Counted from the stretch's first letter, positions 54,870 to 64,000 are shown. The stretch is 64,000 nt of DNA from an uncultured Rhodopila sp. (GCA_903932145.1 CAIZFE010000080.1:24800-88799); one strand, 5' to 3'. Numbers and translations are program-made. Notes: generated by a model from the letters alone, not told the origin.

Positions 54870-55108
54870 GACTTATTACGGGTGGATGGGGCGGATTTCA
54901 GTTCCGCATCGATGGCGGCGGCAAGATCGGGGTTGGCACGCCTGATCTGGCTTGCTCGTAACGTCACCCCCAAATGAGACGACGGGTGCATTTCCCAGGC
55001 CTCAAGGAACAACAGGTCCGCCTCGATTGCGGAATTGTTCACACCTTGCAAAGCCTTGCGCACAGCCGTGGTGAACGGCTGCTTCGGCACGGAATGCGTC
55101 ATTAACAT
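54866..55108 (-). CDS. Small protein of unknown function, 80 aa
   Basis: An 80-residue soluble protein, largely helical by pattern: AVRKALQGVNNSAIEADLLFLEAWEM, then RASQIRRANPDLAAAIDAEL. It begins MLMTHSVPKQ; ATG 55108 or 55102 could be used. No family is recognised. Its stop overlaps the end of the DHA2 gene, and it lies downstream of nothing obvious on its own strand, so it is probably monocistronic. Confidence 0.55.
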   Translation of the reverse strand: MLMTHSVPKQPFTTAVRKALQGVNNSAIEADLLFLEAWEMHPSSHLGVTLRASQIRRANPDLAAAIDAELKSAPSTRNKS

Positions 55109-55214
55109 TGGGCGTTTCCCTAATCAGGTCTCGCGCTGCCGGAGCCCTCCTCCAGTCCGCACCGGAGGATTAATAGGCGGCGGCAACGCGAAATCCAGTT
55201 AGAGATCCCTAAGA

Positions 55215-55253
55215 GAATTCACCAGCCCAAAGCCATGACAAGCCGGTGAATTC
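55215..55253 (-). terminator. Probable terminator of ahcY
   Basis: Arms GAATTCACC / GGTGAATTC are perfect, with extra GC pairs inside, 16 nt after the ahcY stop. The following U-run is short. Confidence 0.6.
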
Positions 55254-55268
55254 AACTTCGCGACGTTA

Positions 55269-56573
55269 TTAGTAACGATAAAGATCGTGCTTAAACGGCC
55301 CTTGTTCGGCGATTCCGAGGTACTCTGCCTGCTTTGTTGACAATTTCGTGAGCGTAGCGCCCACCTTCGCCAAATGGAACGCGGCGACCTTTTCGTCGAG
55401 GTGCTTCGGCAGGGTGTAAACGACGCTGGTCTCGTACTTACCGGCCGGTGCGTTGTAGAGTTCGATCTGGGCCAGCACCTGATTGCTGAAGCTGGCGCTC
55501 ATCACGAAGCTCGGGTGGCCCGTTGCGTTACCCAGGTTCACCAGGCGGCCTTCGGACAACACGATCAGGCGCTTGCCTTCCGGGAAGACGACCTCATCGA
55601 CCTGCGGCTTGACGTTTTCCCACTTGTAGTTGCGCAGCGACTCGATCTGGATCTCGGAGTCGAAGTGACCAATATTGCACACGATCGCGCGATGCTTCAT
55701 GGCGCGCATGTGGTCGATCGTGATGATGTCGATGTTGCCCGTGGCGGTGACGAAGATGTCGCCCTGCGGCGCGGCTTCTTCCATCGTCACGACCTGATAG
55801 CCTTCCATCGCCGCCTGCAACGCGCAGATCGGGTCGATCTCGGTCACCATGACGCGGCAACCGGCGTTGCGCAGCGACGCGGCGGAGCCCTTGCCGACAT
55901 CGCCGAAGCCGGCGACCACGGCGACCTTGCCGGCCATCATGACGTCGGTGCCGCGGCGGATGCCATCGACCAGCGACTCACGGCAGCCATACAGATTGTC
56001 GAACTTGGACTTGGTGACGCTGTCGTTGACGTTGATCGCCGGGGTCAGCAGCTTGCCGGCCTTGGCCATATCCCACAGGCGATGCACGCCGGTCGTGGTC
56101 TCTTCCGAGATGCCACGGACGTCCTTCAGCATTTCGGGGTACTTGTCGTGCATGAGGACGGTCAGATCGCCGCCGTCATCCAGGATCATGTTCGGCGTCC
56201 AGCCGTCCGGGCCGCGCACGGTCTGCTCGATGCACCACCAGAACTCTTCCTCGTTCAGGCCCTTCCAGGCGAACACGGGGGTGCCCGCGGCGGCAACGCC
56301 GGCGGCGGCGTGGTCCTGGGTCGAGAAGATGTTGCAAGACGACCAGCGGACGGTGGCACCGAGCGCGGTCAGCGTCTCGATCAGCACGGCGGTCTGGATG
56401 GTCATGTGCAGGCATCCGGCGATGCGGGCGCCCTTCAGCGGCTGGGCGTTGCCGTATTCACGGCGGATCGCCATCAGGCCGGGCATTTCGTCCTCGGCCA
56501 TGCTGATTTCCTTGCGGCCCCACTCAGCGAGGGACATGTCTTTAACTTTGTAATCGTGTGCCGCGTCGGCCAT
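55269..56573 (-). CDS. ahcY: Adenosylhomocysteinase (SAH hydrolase)
   Basis: A 434-residue SahH of usual length. Substrate residues in [15 protein letters not shown] and [19 protein letters not shown], the NAD Rossmann motif [13 protein letters not shown], and the C-terminal HDLYRY ending (KHDLYRY), which contacts NAD, are all present. It splits S-adenosylhomocysteine to adenosine and homocysteine, relieving inhibition of methyltransferases. ATG 56573 begins [12 protein letters not shown], the alphaproteobacterial form; an upstream Met at 56630 lies inside the promoter area. No SAH riboswitch fits in the short leader. Confidence 0.97.
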   Translation of the reverse strand: MADAAHDYKVKDMSLAEWGRKEISMAEDEMPGLMAIRREYGNAQPLKGARIAGCLHMTIQTAVLIETLTALGATVRWSSCNIFSTQDHAAAGVAAAGTPVFAWKGLNEEEFWWCIEQTVRGPDGWTPNMILDDGGDLTVLMHDKYPEMLKDVRGISEETTTGVHRLWDMAKAGKLLTPAINVNDSVTKSKFDNLYGCRESLVDGIRRGTDVMMAGKVAVVAGFGDVGKGSAASLRNAGCRVMVTEIDPICALQAAMEGYQVVTMEEAAPQGDIFVTATGNIDIITIDHMRAMKHRAIVCNIGHFDSEIQIESLRNYKWENVKPQVDEVVFPEGKRLIVLSEGRLVNLGNATGHPSFVMSASFSNQVLAQIELYNAPAGKYETSVVYTLPKHLDEKVAAFHLAKVGATLTKLSTKQAEYLGIAEQGPFKHDLYRY

Positions 56574-56601
56574 TGTCAGGATGCTCCAGGTTGGTGGCGG
56601 C

Positions 56602-56630
56602 GCTATATAAAGATATCTGCATGTTTGCAA
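56602..56630 (-). promoter_or_regulatory. Candidate ahcY promoter
   Basis: On the minus strand TTGCAA and TATAGC are 17 bp apart, about 30 nt upstream of the ahcY start. The -10 match is only four of six. Confidence 0.35.
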
Positions 56631-56638
56631 GAGACCTT

Positions 56639-57202
56639 TCAGCGACGGATTATTTCAGCATCTTGCTTCCCGCCCAACCATACGCTCTCGGCGAGCAAAT
56701 CGTTGATGGACCAACATCGGCCACGCCCGGAGGGTTCGCCAGTTGACCGTTTCCATGGATCTGACCGACCGGAAAAGTCCCGGATGCCCGCACGAGCACA
56801 GAGTTCCAGCTTGACCGTACGGTCGAACGCCGGGCTGCTGTCCGCCACCTCGATCAGCCGGAAGATATCGTCAGGTTCCGGGTGCGGGTAGCGGCGCCAC
56901 GGCCGCCGGACCAACGCGAGGTCCGGTTGCGGTTCCGATCCATCGTTCAGCACCACCGGAAGCTGACATCGCGTCCCGGCTCGACCGGCAAAACCCGTCA
57001 CCAGCAGTTCAGTCAGGTTTTCGGTGACGATGGCGTGGCGCGGCCCGATCGCTGACATATCGATCAATTGTCCTTCCGGGAGCTCCACGCGATCATTCTC
57101 ACCCAGGATGCCAGCCTCACCCAGGCGGTAATAATCCCGGCGGGTCAGGCGATGCCGGGGCACCGGATAGCGGGTCATAATATCGGCCGGGGCGGTGTTC
57201 AT
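56639..57202 (-). CDS. Uma2 family (DUF820) endonuclease-like protein, C-terminus degraded
   Basis: A 187-residue frame. The first 120 residues are a good Uma2 match: [26 protein letters not shown], then IGPRHAIV, then QPDLALVRR and [24 protein letters not shown]. These carry the PD-(D/E)XK-like residues. After this point the usual VWIVDL and VEVYR blocks are missing and the sequence becomes [20 protein letters not shown], which looks like out-of-frame DNA. It may be a decaying gene. ATG 57202 starts MNTAPADIM. Function in the family is unproven. Confidence 0.6.
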   Translation of the reverse strand: MNTAPADIMTRYPVPRHRLTRRDYYRLGEAGILGENDRVELPEGQLIDMSAIGPRHAIVTENLTELLVTGFAGRAGTRCQLPVVLNDGSEPQPDLALVRRPWRRYPHPEPDDIFRLIEVADSSPAFDRTVKLELCARAGIRDFSGRSDPWKRSTGEPSGRGRCWSINDLLAESVWLGGKQDAEIIRR

Positions 57203-57302
57203 GCGCAGGCGTCCTTCGCGAGGTTGATCCGATCCGGCACACCTGCCGCGCCCGCCGGATGACGCGTTTATTATCCACGGCGGCGCGCCTGACACCATCA
57301 CG

Positions 57303-57677
57303 CGGAGCGGCCGGAAACAGAACCCTCCCCCGGCGCAGCCCTAGTACAGCAAGACATTGAAGCGGCCGACCTAGACGCCAAAACTGCACTGTCTGAGCGC
57401 CGGATGACTGGCTGCACTATGGGACGTTTCGCCGCCCCGTGTGGTCAGGATCGCTCACAAATCGGTGCAATCCCGGAGACGTTCGTGCTTGCCGAACGGC
57501 TGAAGCGGGCGAGAGGGGCGGGTGATCGCTTCATCTACGGACTGGGGCTGTTCGACCACGACCGAACCGTGCCGTTCGCCGGCCACACGGCCGCCGTGAC
57601 GCTTTCGGTGCTTCGGGAGCACGAGAAATCCCGATCGCGGCGGGCGATGGGCCAGCCGCAACGACGGGACCTCTGCT
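57303..57677. other. Gene-free stretch
   Basis: 375 bp between the Uma2-like gene and the molybdenum enzyme gene. No convincing frame: the plus-strand frame from 57404 has no ribosome site and runs into the next gene. Nothing else is recognised. Confidence 0.5.
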
Positions 57678-59999
57678 TTAACGCCCCGCCGCCTGGATCG
57701 CCGCCCAAACCCGCCCCGGCGTCGCCGGCATGTCGAAATGCCGGATGCCCAGCGGCGCCAGCGCATCGTTGATAGCATTCATCGCCGCACCCAGCGCACC
57801 CACGGTCCCGGCTTCCCCTACACCCTTGGCACCCAGCGGATTGACCGCCGTGGGCACCTCGCGGGTCATCAACCGGAAGTCGGGGTATTCGTCGGCGCGC
57901 GGCATTTGGTAGTCCATGAACGATGCCGTCAGCATCTGGCCGGAGTCGACGTCGTGAGTGATCACCTCCCCCAGCGCCTGACCGACGCCCTGGACCACCC
58001 CACCGTGGATCTGCCCGGCCACAATCATCGGGTTCAGAACCCGTCCGAGTTCTTCCACCGCGCTGTAGCGTACAATCTCGGTTACGCCGGTTTCGGTGTC
58101 GATCTCGACCTCGCAGATATGGGTGCCGTTGGGGAATGTGACGGCGGTCGGGGTGAATTCTCCGCTTTCCACCAGCCCGCCTTCCTCACCCGGAGGAATA
58201 TGGTTCGGATCGTTCGACGCCCGCGCCACGTCGACCAGTGACACCGAACGGTCGGTGCCGGCGATGGTGAAACGGCCGTTCGCCAGTTCCACATCGACCA
58301 CCGCCGCTTCCAGCAGCTCCGAGGCGATGCGGCGGGCTTTCTCGATCACCTTGTCCATCGCCAGCGACACCGCCGATCCACCGATGCACAACGCGCCTGA
58401 TCCGCCGTTGCCTTTGCCGCTGGGCAGCAGGTCGGTGTCGCCGCCCTCCCATCTCACCTGCTCGATGTCGATGCCGAACCGGTCGGCCACCAGTTGGGTC
58501 ATCGTCGTTTCAAGGCCCTGACCGACCGACATGGAACCGGAGCGCAGGATCAGCGTGCCGTCCTCCGCCAGGCGCACCGTCGAAAAGTCCTTGGCCGGCC
58601 GCAGGAACGGGCCGCCGGCGACCTCGATGCAGTTGCACAGCCCGATGCCGCGCAGTTTGCCCCGGGAAGCCGCCTCGCGCCGGCGTTCCTCGAACGAGTC
58701 GAAGTCGGCCAGCGTGCTCGCTTCTTGCATGTTACCTTCGAATTCGCCGCAATCGTAGGTGAAGGTCAGCGCGGTCTTATACGGCATCGCCGCAGGCGGG
58801 ATCAGGTTGCGGCGGCGCAGCTCATACGGGCTGATGCCCAGTTCCCGGGCCGCGACGTCGATCAGACGCTCGATCGCGTAGGTAGCTTCCGGCCGTCCGG
58901 CGCCACGGTAGGCGGCGGTCGGGACGGTATGGGTCAGCACGCCGCAGACCTGCGCGGCGATGAACGGAATCTCGTACACGCCCGCGATGCCGCCGATATT
59001 GCCGACGCCCCAGCCGGAGCGGCCGGACACATAGGCCCCCAGATTAACGTTCCAGCGCAGTTTCAAAGCGGTGAATTTGCCGTCCGCATCCAAACCGAGC
59101 GAGGCACTGATCCGCATTTCGCGGGCCTGTTCGTCGGTCAGAAAACCCTCGGTCCGGTCCGAAATCCAGCGCACGGGCCGGTTCAGTCGCCGCGCGGCCC
59201 AGGCGACCAACACCGATTCCAGATGGACGCCGGACTTCATGCCGAACGATCCGCCGACATCGCCTGGAATCACCCGGATATCCGTCGGCTTGACCTGAAA
59301 ATTCCCGCTCGCCATGCCGTTCCGTAGTGCAAACGGGGACTGATGCGAGGCATGCACTTCCATGCGTCCGTCGGCGGCGATGGTTGCCCAGGCGCCACGC
59401 GGCTCCATCGAGTTGGCGGTGACGCGGGAGACGGTGAAATCGAGACTGGTGACATGCGCCGCGCCGGCCAGAGCGGCGTCCGCGCCCGCTGCATCGCCGC
59501 GTTTCCACAGGAAGCCAATATTGTCCGGCACATCGTCCCAGACTGGCGTTGCGTTCGGTGCCATGGCCGCGACCGGTTCGGTGACGACGGGCAGGGCGGT
59601 GTAATCGACGACGATCGCCTCCGCGGCTTCCAGTCCGGCCGCGCGCGACTCCGCGATGATCAAGGCCACCGGCTCGCCGACGAAGCGCACCCGATCGATG
59701 GCCAGCAGCGGGCGGTCGGTCTTTGGCGCGGGACCGCCATCGGGGCGGGGAAAGCCGATGCCGCCGGCGATTGGCAGCACATCGGTCAGGTCGGCTTCTG
59801 TATAGACGGCGATCACGCCAGAGATCTCGCGGGCAGACGCGGTGTCGATCCGCTCAATGCGGGCGTGTGCGTAGGGGGAGCGCAGCAGGATCGCAACAGC
59901 CATACCCGCCGGTGCCGCATCGGCCGTGTAGTTGCCCTGGCCGGTGATCAGGCGAAGGTCTTCGCGCCGCCTGACGGATTTTGTTTGGATTGTTGCCAT
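57678..59999 (-). CDS. Xanthine dehydrogenase/CO dehydrogenase-family molybdopterin subunit
   Basis: A 773-residue large subunit. VRRREDLRLITGQGNYTAD opens the a/b hammerhead; molybdopterin residues follow in GDVGGSFGMKSG and GVGEAGTVGALGAAMNA. The active-site loop reads AYRGAGR, the form II (CoxL-like) version, not the AYXCSFR of true CO dehydrogenase. Form II members oxidise other aldehydes or aromatic heterocycles. The FAD (CoxM) and Fe-S (CoxS) partner genes are not beside it, so it must find partners elsewhere. ATG 59999 begins MATIQTK. Confidence 0.9.
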   Translation of the reverse strand: MATIQTKSVRRREDLRLITGQGNYTADAAPAGMAVAILLRSPYAHARIERIDTASAREISGVIAVYTEADLTDVLPIAGGIGFPRPDGGPAPKTDRPLLAIDRVRFVGEPVALIIAESRAAGLEAAEAIVVDYTALPVVTEPVAAMAPNATPVWDDVPDNIGFLWKRGDAAGADAALAGAAHVTSLDFTVSRVTANSMEPRGAWATIAADGRMEVHASHQSPFALRNGMASGNFQVKPTDIRVIPGDVGGSFGMKSGVHLESVLVAWAARRLNRPVRWISDRTEGFLTDEQAREMRISASLGLDADGKFTALKLRWNVNLGAYVSGRSGWGVGNIGGIAGVYEIPFIAAQVCGVLTHTVPTAAYRGAGRPEATYAIERLIDVAARELGISPYELRRRNLIPPAAMPYKTALTFTYDCGEFEGNMQEASTLADFDSFEERRREAASRGKLRGIGLCNCIEVAGGPFLRPAKDFSTVRLAEDGTLILRSGSMSVGQGLETTMTQLVADRFGIDIEQVRWEGGDTDLLPSGKGNGGSGALCIGGSAVSLAMDKVIEKARRIASELLEAAVVDVELANGRFTIAGTDRSVSLVDVARASNDPNHIPPGEEGGLVESGEFTPTAVTFPNGTHICEVEIDTETGVTEIVRYSAVEELGRVLNPMIVAGQIHGGVVQGVGQALGEVITHDVDSGQMLTASFMDYQMPRADEYPDFRLMTREVPTAVNPLGAKGVGEAGTVGALGAAMNAINDALAPLGIRHFDMPATPGRVWAAIQAAGR

Positions 60000-60093
60000 T
60001 GTGCTCGTTCCCCGCTTGCTCTGACAACCGAGCATAACGGTTTTTTTGGAAAGAGCGATTCCCGGTGGTGGTTCGGGGCGGTGAAGCCCCGGC

Positions 60094-60627
60094 TCAGACC
60101 CACCAGTTCGCGAATTTCCGGGCGATCATCGCCCCGATGAAGCGGACCAGCCGGCGTTCTTCCTCGGCTTCGGGCGGTTTTCCCAGAGCATCCGCCACGA
60201 TCCAGGAAGCGACCGCATCCTGGACCAGATGATCCGGCTCGTAGCCGACCTTGCGAAGCGCCTCGTATTCTTTTGTGAAATAATTTTGGCAGTGTTCGAA
60301 ACCAGGGATGCTGTCGATGGCATTCCACTCGTTCAGCCGAAACTCGATCCGATCCAGCGCCTCGTTCGCGCGTGTTTCCTCGATACCGGCATTCTTCAGC
60401 CGCTCCACGGCGACAAACACGCAGGCGATCGTCATCAGGAAGTCGAACTGCTCGATGTAGTCGGTCTTGTTGTCGCTGGCCTGGTAGGCCGTTTGCAAGG
60501 CCGCGAATCTGTCCAGCGTCGGTTCAAACGACGCGACGGCGGTGGTGTATGCGACACGTACCAGAGCGTCTGCCTGATCCACGATCAAATCGTCTTTTTG
60601 ACCAAATAACTTACGAAACGCTTTCAT
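60094..60627 (-). CDS. Protein of unknown function, 177 aa
   Basis: A 177-residue soluble protein, mostly helical and acidic in pattern. It starts MKAFRKLFGQKDDLIVDQAD and ends FANWWV. Blocks such as YIEQFDFLMTIACVFVAVERLKNAG and FTKEYEALRKVGYEPDHLVQDAV read as real protein. No family is recognised. A plausible ribosome site (AGGAGGG) lies before ATG 60627. It stands alone. Confidence 0.65.
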   Translation of the reverse strand: MKAFRKLFGQKDDLIVDQADALVRVAYTTAVASFEPTLDRFAALQTAYQASDNKTDYIEQFDFLMTIACVFVAVERLKNAGIEETRANEALDRIEFRLNEWNAIDSIPGFEHCQNYFTKEYEALRKVGYEPDHLVQDAVASWIVADALGKPPEAEEERRLVRFIGAMIARKFANWWV

Positions 60628-60855
60628 GAACCCTCCTCGTCAGACTGGTGCCTGCGGACACTGGTACTCCGGGTCGTATGTGTTGGCAGCCGGTGATCGT
60701 GTTGCCTTCGCATTCCATCATCCTCACCTGTCTGTGACCTAATGACAAGCTCCGATATTATGATGAAACCAGGATAATGGCGGTGGCCGCGTCCGGCAAC
60801 CGCGGAAATGGCTCAGATTCACCGCTTGGGGCCAGTGTCTGGTGCCAAAATGTCA

Positions 60856-60888
60856 CATGGCCCTCCCGCTTGTGGCGGAAGGGCCATG
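60856..60888. terminator. Hairpin of the CATGGCCCTCCC type
   Basis: Arms CATGGCCCTCCCGC and GGCGGAAGGGCCATG pair with one mismatch around a 4-nt loop. It lies 49 nt past the MHS transporter stop and shares its arm with 13887-13926. Confidence 0.55.
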
Positions 60889-60936
60889 GTCGGCGACTCG
60901 TTCGTGTCGGGACGAGCGTGCTGAATCCGAAGCGCC

Positions 60937-62664
60937 CTAGGCGGCGTTCGGGTCGAAGTCCACGACGTGATCGCCGGGGTGGACCGAGGAGTCGCCCGCG
61001 TAAATATCGACGTCCTTCGTCTCGGGAATGAAGAACAGGCCGATCACCGCGGTCGCGCCCGCGATGACGATCGGATACCACAGCCCGAAATAGATGCTGC
61101 CGTTCTGGGCATTCATCGCGAAGATCGAAGCCGGCAGCAGGCCGCCGAACCAGCCGTTACCGATGTGATAGGGCAGCGACATGGACGTGTAGCGAATCCG
61201 GGTCGGGAACAGCTCCACCAGGGCGGCGGCCATCGGGCCGTACACCATGGTCACCAGCACCATCAGGAAGATCAGTGTCAGAATGATCTTGAACGGCTGC
61301 GGCCGGAAAACATCCCACGGATGGGCGATCTTCACGACCGAGGCGTTCGACGCCGCCGGATAGCCAACGTCCGTCAGGGCCGCCGTCAGGTCAGCAGCGA
61401 ATGTTTTCGCCTTCGGGTCCAGGGTTTTGTCGCCGATCTTCACGCTGGTGACTGTCCCCGGGGCGGCGTCCTGTTGTGAGTAGGTCACCGATGAGCGGGC
61501 CAGCGAGCCCTTTGCCACATCGCAGCCGGTGACAAATTTCGACAAGCCGGTCGGATTGAACTGGAAGGAACACTCGGCCGGATCGGTCACCACGACGACC
61601 TTGACCGTCTCATGCGCCCTGGTCAGCGCCGGATTGGCGGTTTCGGCCATGAACCCGAACACGGGGAAGTAGGTCAGTGCCGCGATCAGGCAGCCGCCCA
61701 GAATGATCGGCTTGCGGCCGATCTTGTCGGACAGCCAGCCGAACAGGATAAACCCGAACGCTCCGATCGCCAGCGACCATGCGACCAGCATGTTGGCGGT
61801 GAAACCATCGACCTTCAGCGTGCTGGTCAGGAAGAACAGCGCGTAGAACTGCCCGGAATACCAGACCACCGCCTGACCGGCGACCAGACCCAGCAGCGCC
61901 AGGATCGCGACCTTGGCATTTTTCCACTGGCCGAACGCCTCGCTGAGCGGCGCCTTGGAGTGACGGCCTTCCGCCTTCATCTTCACGAAGGCCGGGCTTT
62001 CGCTGAGCTGCATGCGGATCCAGACCGAGACCGCGAGCAGCAGCACGGACACCAGGAACGGAATGCGCCAGCCATAAGCCGCGAAATCGGCGGTGCTCAT
62101 GGATGATTGCACGCCCAGGATCACTAGCAGCGACATGAACAGCCCGAGTGTGGCCGTGGTCTGAATCCAGCTTGTGTAGAAACCGCGACGTTTTTGCGGC
62201 GCGTGTTCGGCGACGTAGGTCGCCGCGCCGCCATACTCGCCACCGATCGCCAGGCCTTGCAGGATCCGCAGGGCGATCAGGATGATGGCGGCGGAGATGC
62301 CGATACTGTCGGAGGTCGGCAACAAACCGACGACAAAGGTGGACCCGCCCATGATTAGGATCGTCACCAGGAAGGTGTATTTGCGCCCGATCAGATCGCC
62401 CAGCCGGCCAAACACCAGCGCGCCGAACGGACGCACCAGAAAGCCGGCGGCGAAGGCGAGCAGCGCGAAAATATTGCGCGTGGTTTCATCGAACTGGCCG
62501 AAGAACTTGGCGCCAATGATGACCGCGAGCGAACCGTAAAGATAAAAGTCATACCATTCGAAAACGGTACCCAAAGATGATGCCAGGATAATCTTCTTCT
62601 CATCCGATGACATTGGTCGGTTGGCGGAGGTCACTGCCCCCGGCCGCGCCGCGCTTGCGCTCAT
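60937..62664 (-). CDS. MFS transporter (MHS family) with periplasmic insertion
   Basis: A 575-residue MHS carrier, about 130 residues longer than the gene at 29097. The N-terminal half is regular: SSLGTVFEWYDFYLYGSLAV, GRLGDLIGRKYTF (motif A) and LRILQGLAIGGEYGG. Between roughly residues 345 and 455 an extra polar domain lies, with the pair ECSFQFN and FVTGCD that could form a disulfide; the last helices follow. Such insertions occur in some MHS proteins from acetic-acid and Burkholderia-type bacteria. The substrate is unknown. ATG 62664 has GGAAGG 9 nt upstream. Confidence 0.9.
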   Translation of the reverse strand: MSASAARPGAVTSANRPMSSDEKKIILASSLGTVFEWYDFYLYGSLAVIIGAKFFGQFDETTRNIFALLAFAAGFLVRPFGALVFGRLGDLIGRKYTFLVTILIMGGSTFVVGLLPTSDSIGISAAIILIALRILQGLAIGGEYGGAATYVAEHAPQKRRGFYTSWIQTTATLGLFMSLLVILGVQSSMSTADFAAYGWRIPFLVSVLLLAVSVWIRMQLSESPAFVKMKAEGRHSKAPLSEAFGQWKNAKVAILALLGLVAGQAVVWYSGQFYALFFLTSTLKVDGFTANMLVAWSLAIGAFGFILFGWLSDKIGRKPIILGGCLIAALTYFPVFGFMAETANPALTRAHETVKVVVVTDPAECSFQFNPTGLSKFVTGCDVAKGSLARSSVTYSQQDAAPGTVTSVKIGDKTLDPKAKTFAADLTAALTDVGYPAASNASVVKIAHPWDVFRPQPFKIILTLIFLMVLVTMVYGPMAAALVELFPTRIRYTSMSLPYHIGNGWFGGLLPASIFAMNAQNGSIYFGLWYPIVIAGATAVIGLFFIPETKDVDIYAGDSSVHPGDHVVDFDPNAA

Positions 62665-62943
62665 GTTCGTCAGCCTTCCCCAAAACGGTATTCGATAGGA
62701 GTGAAATCGCCATTCTACGGGCGTATCCGCGTCCTATACCTCACCAAACCGGATGGCGGGCGGGTGTCATTAACCGAAATCAAGCGTTCCGGACAGAGGA
62801 AAATTCCTGATCAGTAACTACACGGCAAGGGAGTACGTCACCATGCCGCCAGGCATTGGCGTCGAGCGGTCCGTTCGCAGGATCAGGCCCGTTAATCGAA
62901 TGCCACCTCTCGCCGGTTGCAACGTCAGGGCGAACCGGCACGG

Positions 62944-63153
62944 TCAAGGAACTCCCGTCAAAACCGCGTCGCAGTTGCGGCGTCCGGCCAACAGGCAGTC
63001 GTCAATTGCAGCGGATCGGCGCAACTGCTGCACCAGGAACAAACCGCCGATCAGCAACAACAGAATAATCACCACCGCCGCCAGGCTGGCAGTCTGCCGT
63101 TGAGCGGTCTCTTGGGCCGCCGTGTTGTCAAGCCAACGGTGATGGCTGTGCAT
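62944..63153 (-). CDS. Small membrane protein, 69 aa
   Basis: One strong transmembrane helix (SLAAVVIILLLLIGGLFLV) follows a polar His/Gln-rich N-terminus; the C-terminal tail carries CLLAGRRNCDAV, a Cys pair that I recall in short proteins of Rhodospirillales. The tail would sit in the periplasm. ATG 63153 is preferred because GGAG lies 6 nt before it; ATG 63165 is also in frame. It is divergent from the glycosylase gene. Function is unknown. Confidence 0.65.
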   Translation of the reverse strand: MHSHHRWLDNTAAQETAQRQTASLAAVVIILLLLIGGLFLVQQLRRSAAIDDCLLAGRRNCDAVLTGVP

Positions 63154-63243
63154 CCAATGCTCCATTGGAACGGCGTCTTCCTAGCTCATAAGGGGAGTGT
63201 ATGGAAGCGCGACAAGACGCCGCCACATGCGCCATACTGCCGG

Positions 63244-63915
63244 ATGCGCGCGAACCCGGTCGCGGGGCAGGAGAGGACCTTAAATTTGGACGGCGTGCGG
63301 CATCTGAGCAAGGACGAGCGGTTCGCTGCGTTAATCGGCCGGGTCGGGCCGCCCCGGTTGGATATTCAGCGTCAACGCAGTCCGTACGAGGCGCTCGTGC
63401 GTGCGGTTGCCCATCAGCAACTGCACGGACGCGCGGCGGAGACCATCCTGGGCCGGTTCTCCGCGTTGTTTCCCGCCGGTGAATTCCCGGCACCCGACGC
63501 GGTCATGGCAACGGCTGAAACGGCCTTGCGTGGCTGCGGTTTCTCCGCCGGCAAGGTCGCGGCTATTCGCGACATTTGCGCCAAGGCGCTCGATGGCACC
63601 GTGCCGACGCGGCGCCAATCGGAGCGCCTGACAGATGAGGCGCTGATCGAGCGCCTGATCACCATTCGCGGCGTCGGCCGTTGGACCGTCGAGATGCTGC
63701 TGATTTTCACCCTCGGCCGTCCGGATGTGCTGCCCGTGGACGATTTCGGCGTCCGCGAAGGCTACCGCGTACTGCTCGGCCTGGATGCGCAGCCGAAGCC
63801 GAAAGCGCTGGGCGAGATCGGGCTAGCCTGGGCGCCGCATCGCTCGCTGGCCACCTGGTATCTGTATCGCGCCGCCGAGGAGGCCAAACGCCAGGGGCCA
63901 ACGAGCCGAGCGTAA
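63244..63915 (+). CDS. DNA-3-methyladenine glycosylase (AlkA-like, HhH-GPD)
   Basis: A 223-residue HhH-GPD glycosylase. The helix-hairpin-helix reads TIRGVGRWTVEMLLIF and the catalytic Asp lies in PVDDFGVREGYR. It removes alkylated bases as the first step of base-excision repair. The N-terminal domain of E. coli AlkA is absent, as in the shorter bacterial branch. ATG 63244 is used; a TTG at 63286 has a better ribosome site (GGAGAGG) and would remove 14 residues. Its 3' end meets a hairpin repeat at 63932. Confidence 0.9.
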   Translation: MRANPVAGQERTLNLDGVRHLSKDERFAALIGRVGPPRLDIQRQRSPYEALVRAVAHQQLHGRAAETILGRFSALFPAGEFPAPDAVMATAETALRGCGFSAGKVAAIRDICAKALDGTVPTRRQSERLTDEALIERLITIRGVGRWTVEMLLIFTLGRPDVLPVDDFGVREGYRVLLGLDAQPKPKALGEIGLAWAPHRSLATWYLYRAAEEAKRQGPTSRA

Positions 63916-63931
63916 GGTTCCATTGCTGTAC

Positions 63932-64000
63932 CGTCATGGCACGGCTTGTCCGGGCCACCTATGCCAGAACGGTGCCGCCACAGGTGGCCCGGACAAGCCG
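63932..64000. repeat. Long hairpin repeat element, copy B (cut by window end)
   Basis: Starts CGTCATGGCACGGC and runs to the window end inside the right arm. It matches copy A (17917-17995) at about 57 of 69 bases counted by eye. Left-arm GGCTTGTCCGGGCCACCT pairs with right-arm AGGTGGCCCGGACAAGCC. It lies 17 nt after the glycosylase stop. Confidence 0.8.

Noticed and set aside
56574..56640. SAH or SAM riboswitch before ahcY
   Set aside because: The leader is short and lacks the conserved riboswitch cores; a simple promoter fits better.
55374..56891. 505-codon frame antisense to ahcY
   Set aside because: Shadow; opposite strand is a textbook SAH hydrolase.
57404..57772. 122-codon plus-strand frame
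   Set aside because: No ribosome site; overlaps the end of the molybdenum enzyme gene; no motif.

Overview
The window is high-GC chromosomal DNA from an alphaproteobacterium, most likely a member of the Acetobacteraceae (Rhodospirillales). The evidence is dnaA next to rpsT, a short-form HisG, an LpxI-type lipid A enzyme, a Hint-domain giant repeat protein of a kind common in that family, and GTCATGGCCCGGCTTG-type palindromic repeats between genes. The genus is not resolved. Most genes look vertically inherited. No rRNA, tRNA, CRISPR array, prophage or intact insertion sequence was seen.

Layout. 0-8 kb: a cut SDR gene, a small conserved protein, a cold-shock protein, then a sarcosine oxidase operon (soxB-soxD-soxA) in which soxG is fused to the 3' end of soxA, divergent from a GMC oxidoreductase. 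8-20 kb: dnaA, rpsT, a cation efflux gene, an oxalate/formate-type transporter broken by an in-frame stop, a secreted unknown, a Bax-inhibitor-like protein, and a YbbA/YbbP/TesA locus whose ABC operon is split by about 600 bp of repeat elements, then thpR. 20-31 kb: aldo/keto reductase coupled to an orphan substrate-binding protein; a four-gene overlapping cassette (52-aa membrane protein, group III truncated globin, NsrR-like regulator, PAS protein) behind a near-palindromic operator, read as a nitric oxide response unit; Gfo/Idh, DoxX, a dehalogenase-like hydrolase, a squalene/phytoene synthase-like protein, sodB, an MHS transporter and a TPR protein. 31-44 kb: MmgE/PrpD, an unknown protein, hisG-hisD, a phenylacetate-CoA-ligase-like gene followed closely by a DpgC-type cofactor-free dioxygenase, gloA, lpxI, gltA, an orphan gene behind an 18-bp palindrome, formamidase and a hicAB pair. 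44-53 kb: one 8.8-kb gene for a 2925-residue repetitive protein ending in a Hedgehog/intein (Hint) module. 53-64 kb: DHA2 transporter, ahcY, a degraded Uma2 gene, an orphan CO-dehydrogenase-form-II-like large subunit, an MHS transporter with a periplasmic insertion, and an AlkA-like glycosylase.

The most unusual items are the giant Hint protein, the CoA ligase plus DpgC pair outside any visible antibiotic cluster, the NO cassette with its operator, the soxA-soxG fusion, the nonsense codon in the oxalate/formate transporter, and a family of long hairpin repeats.
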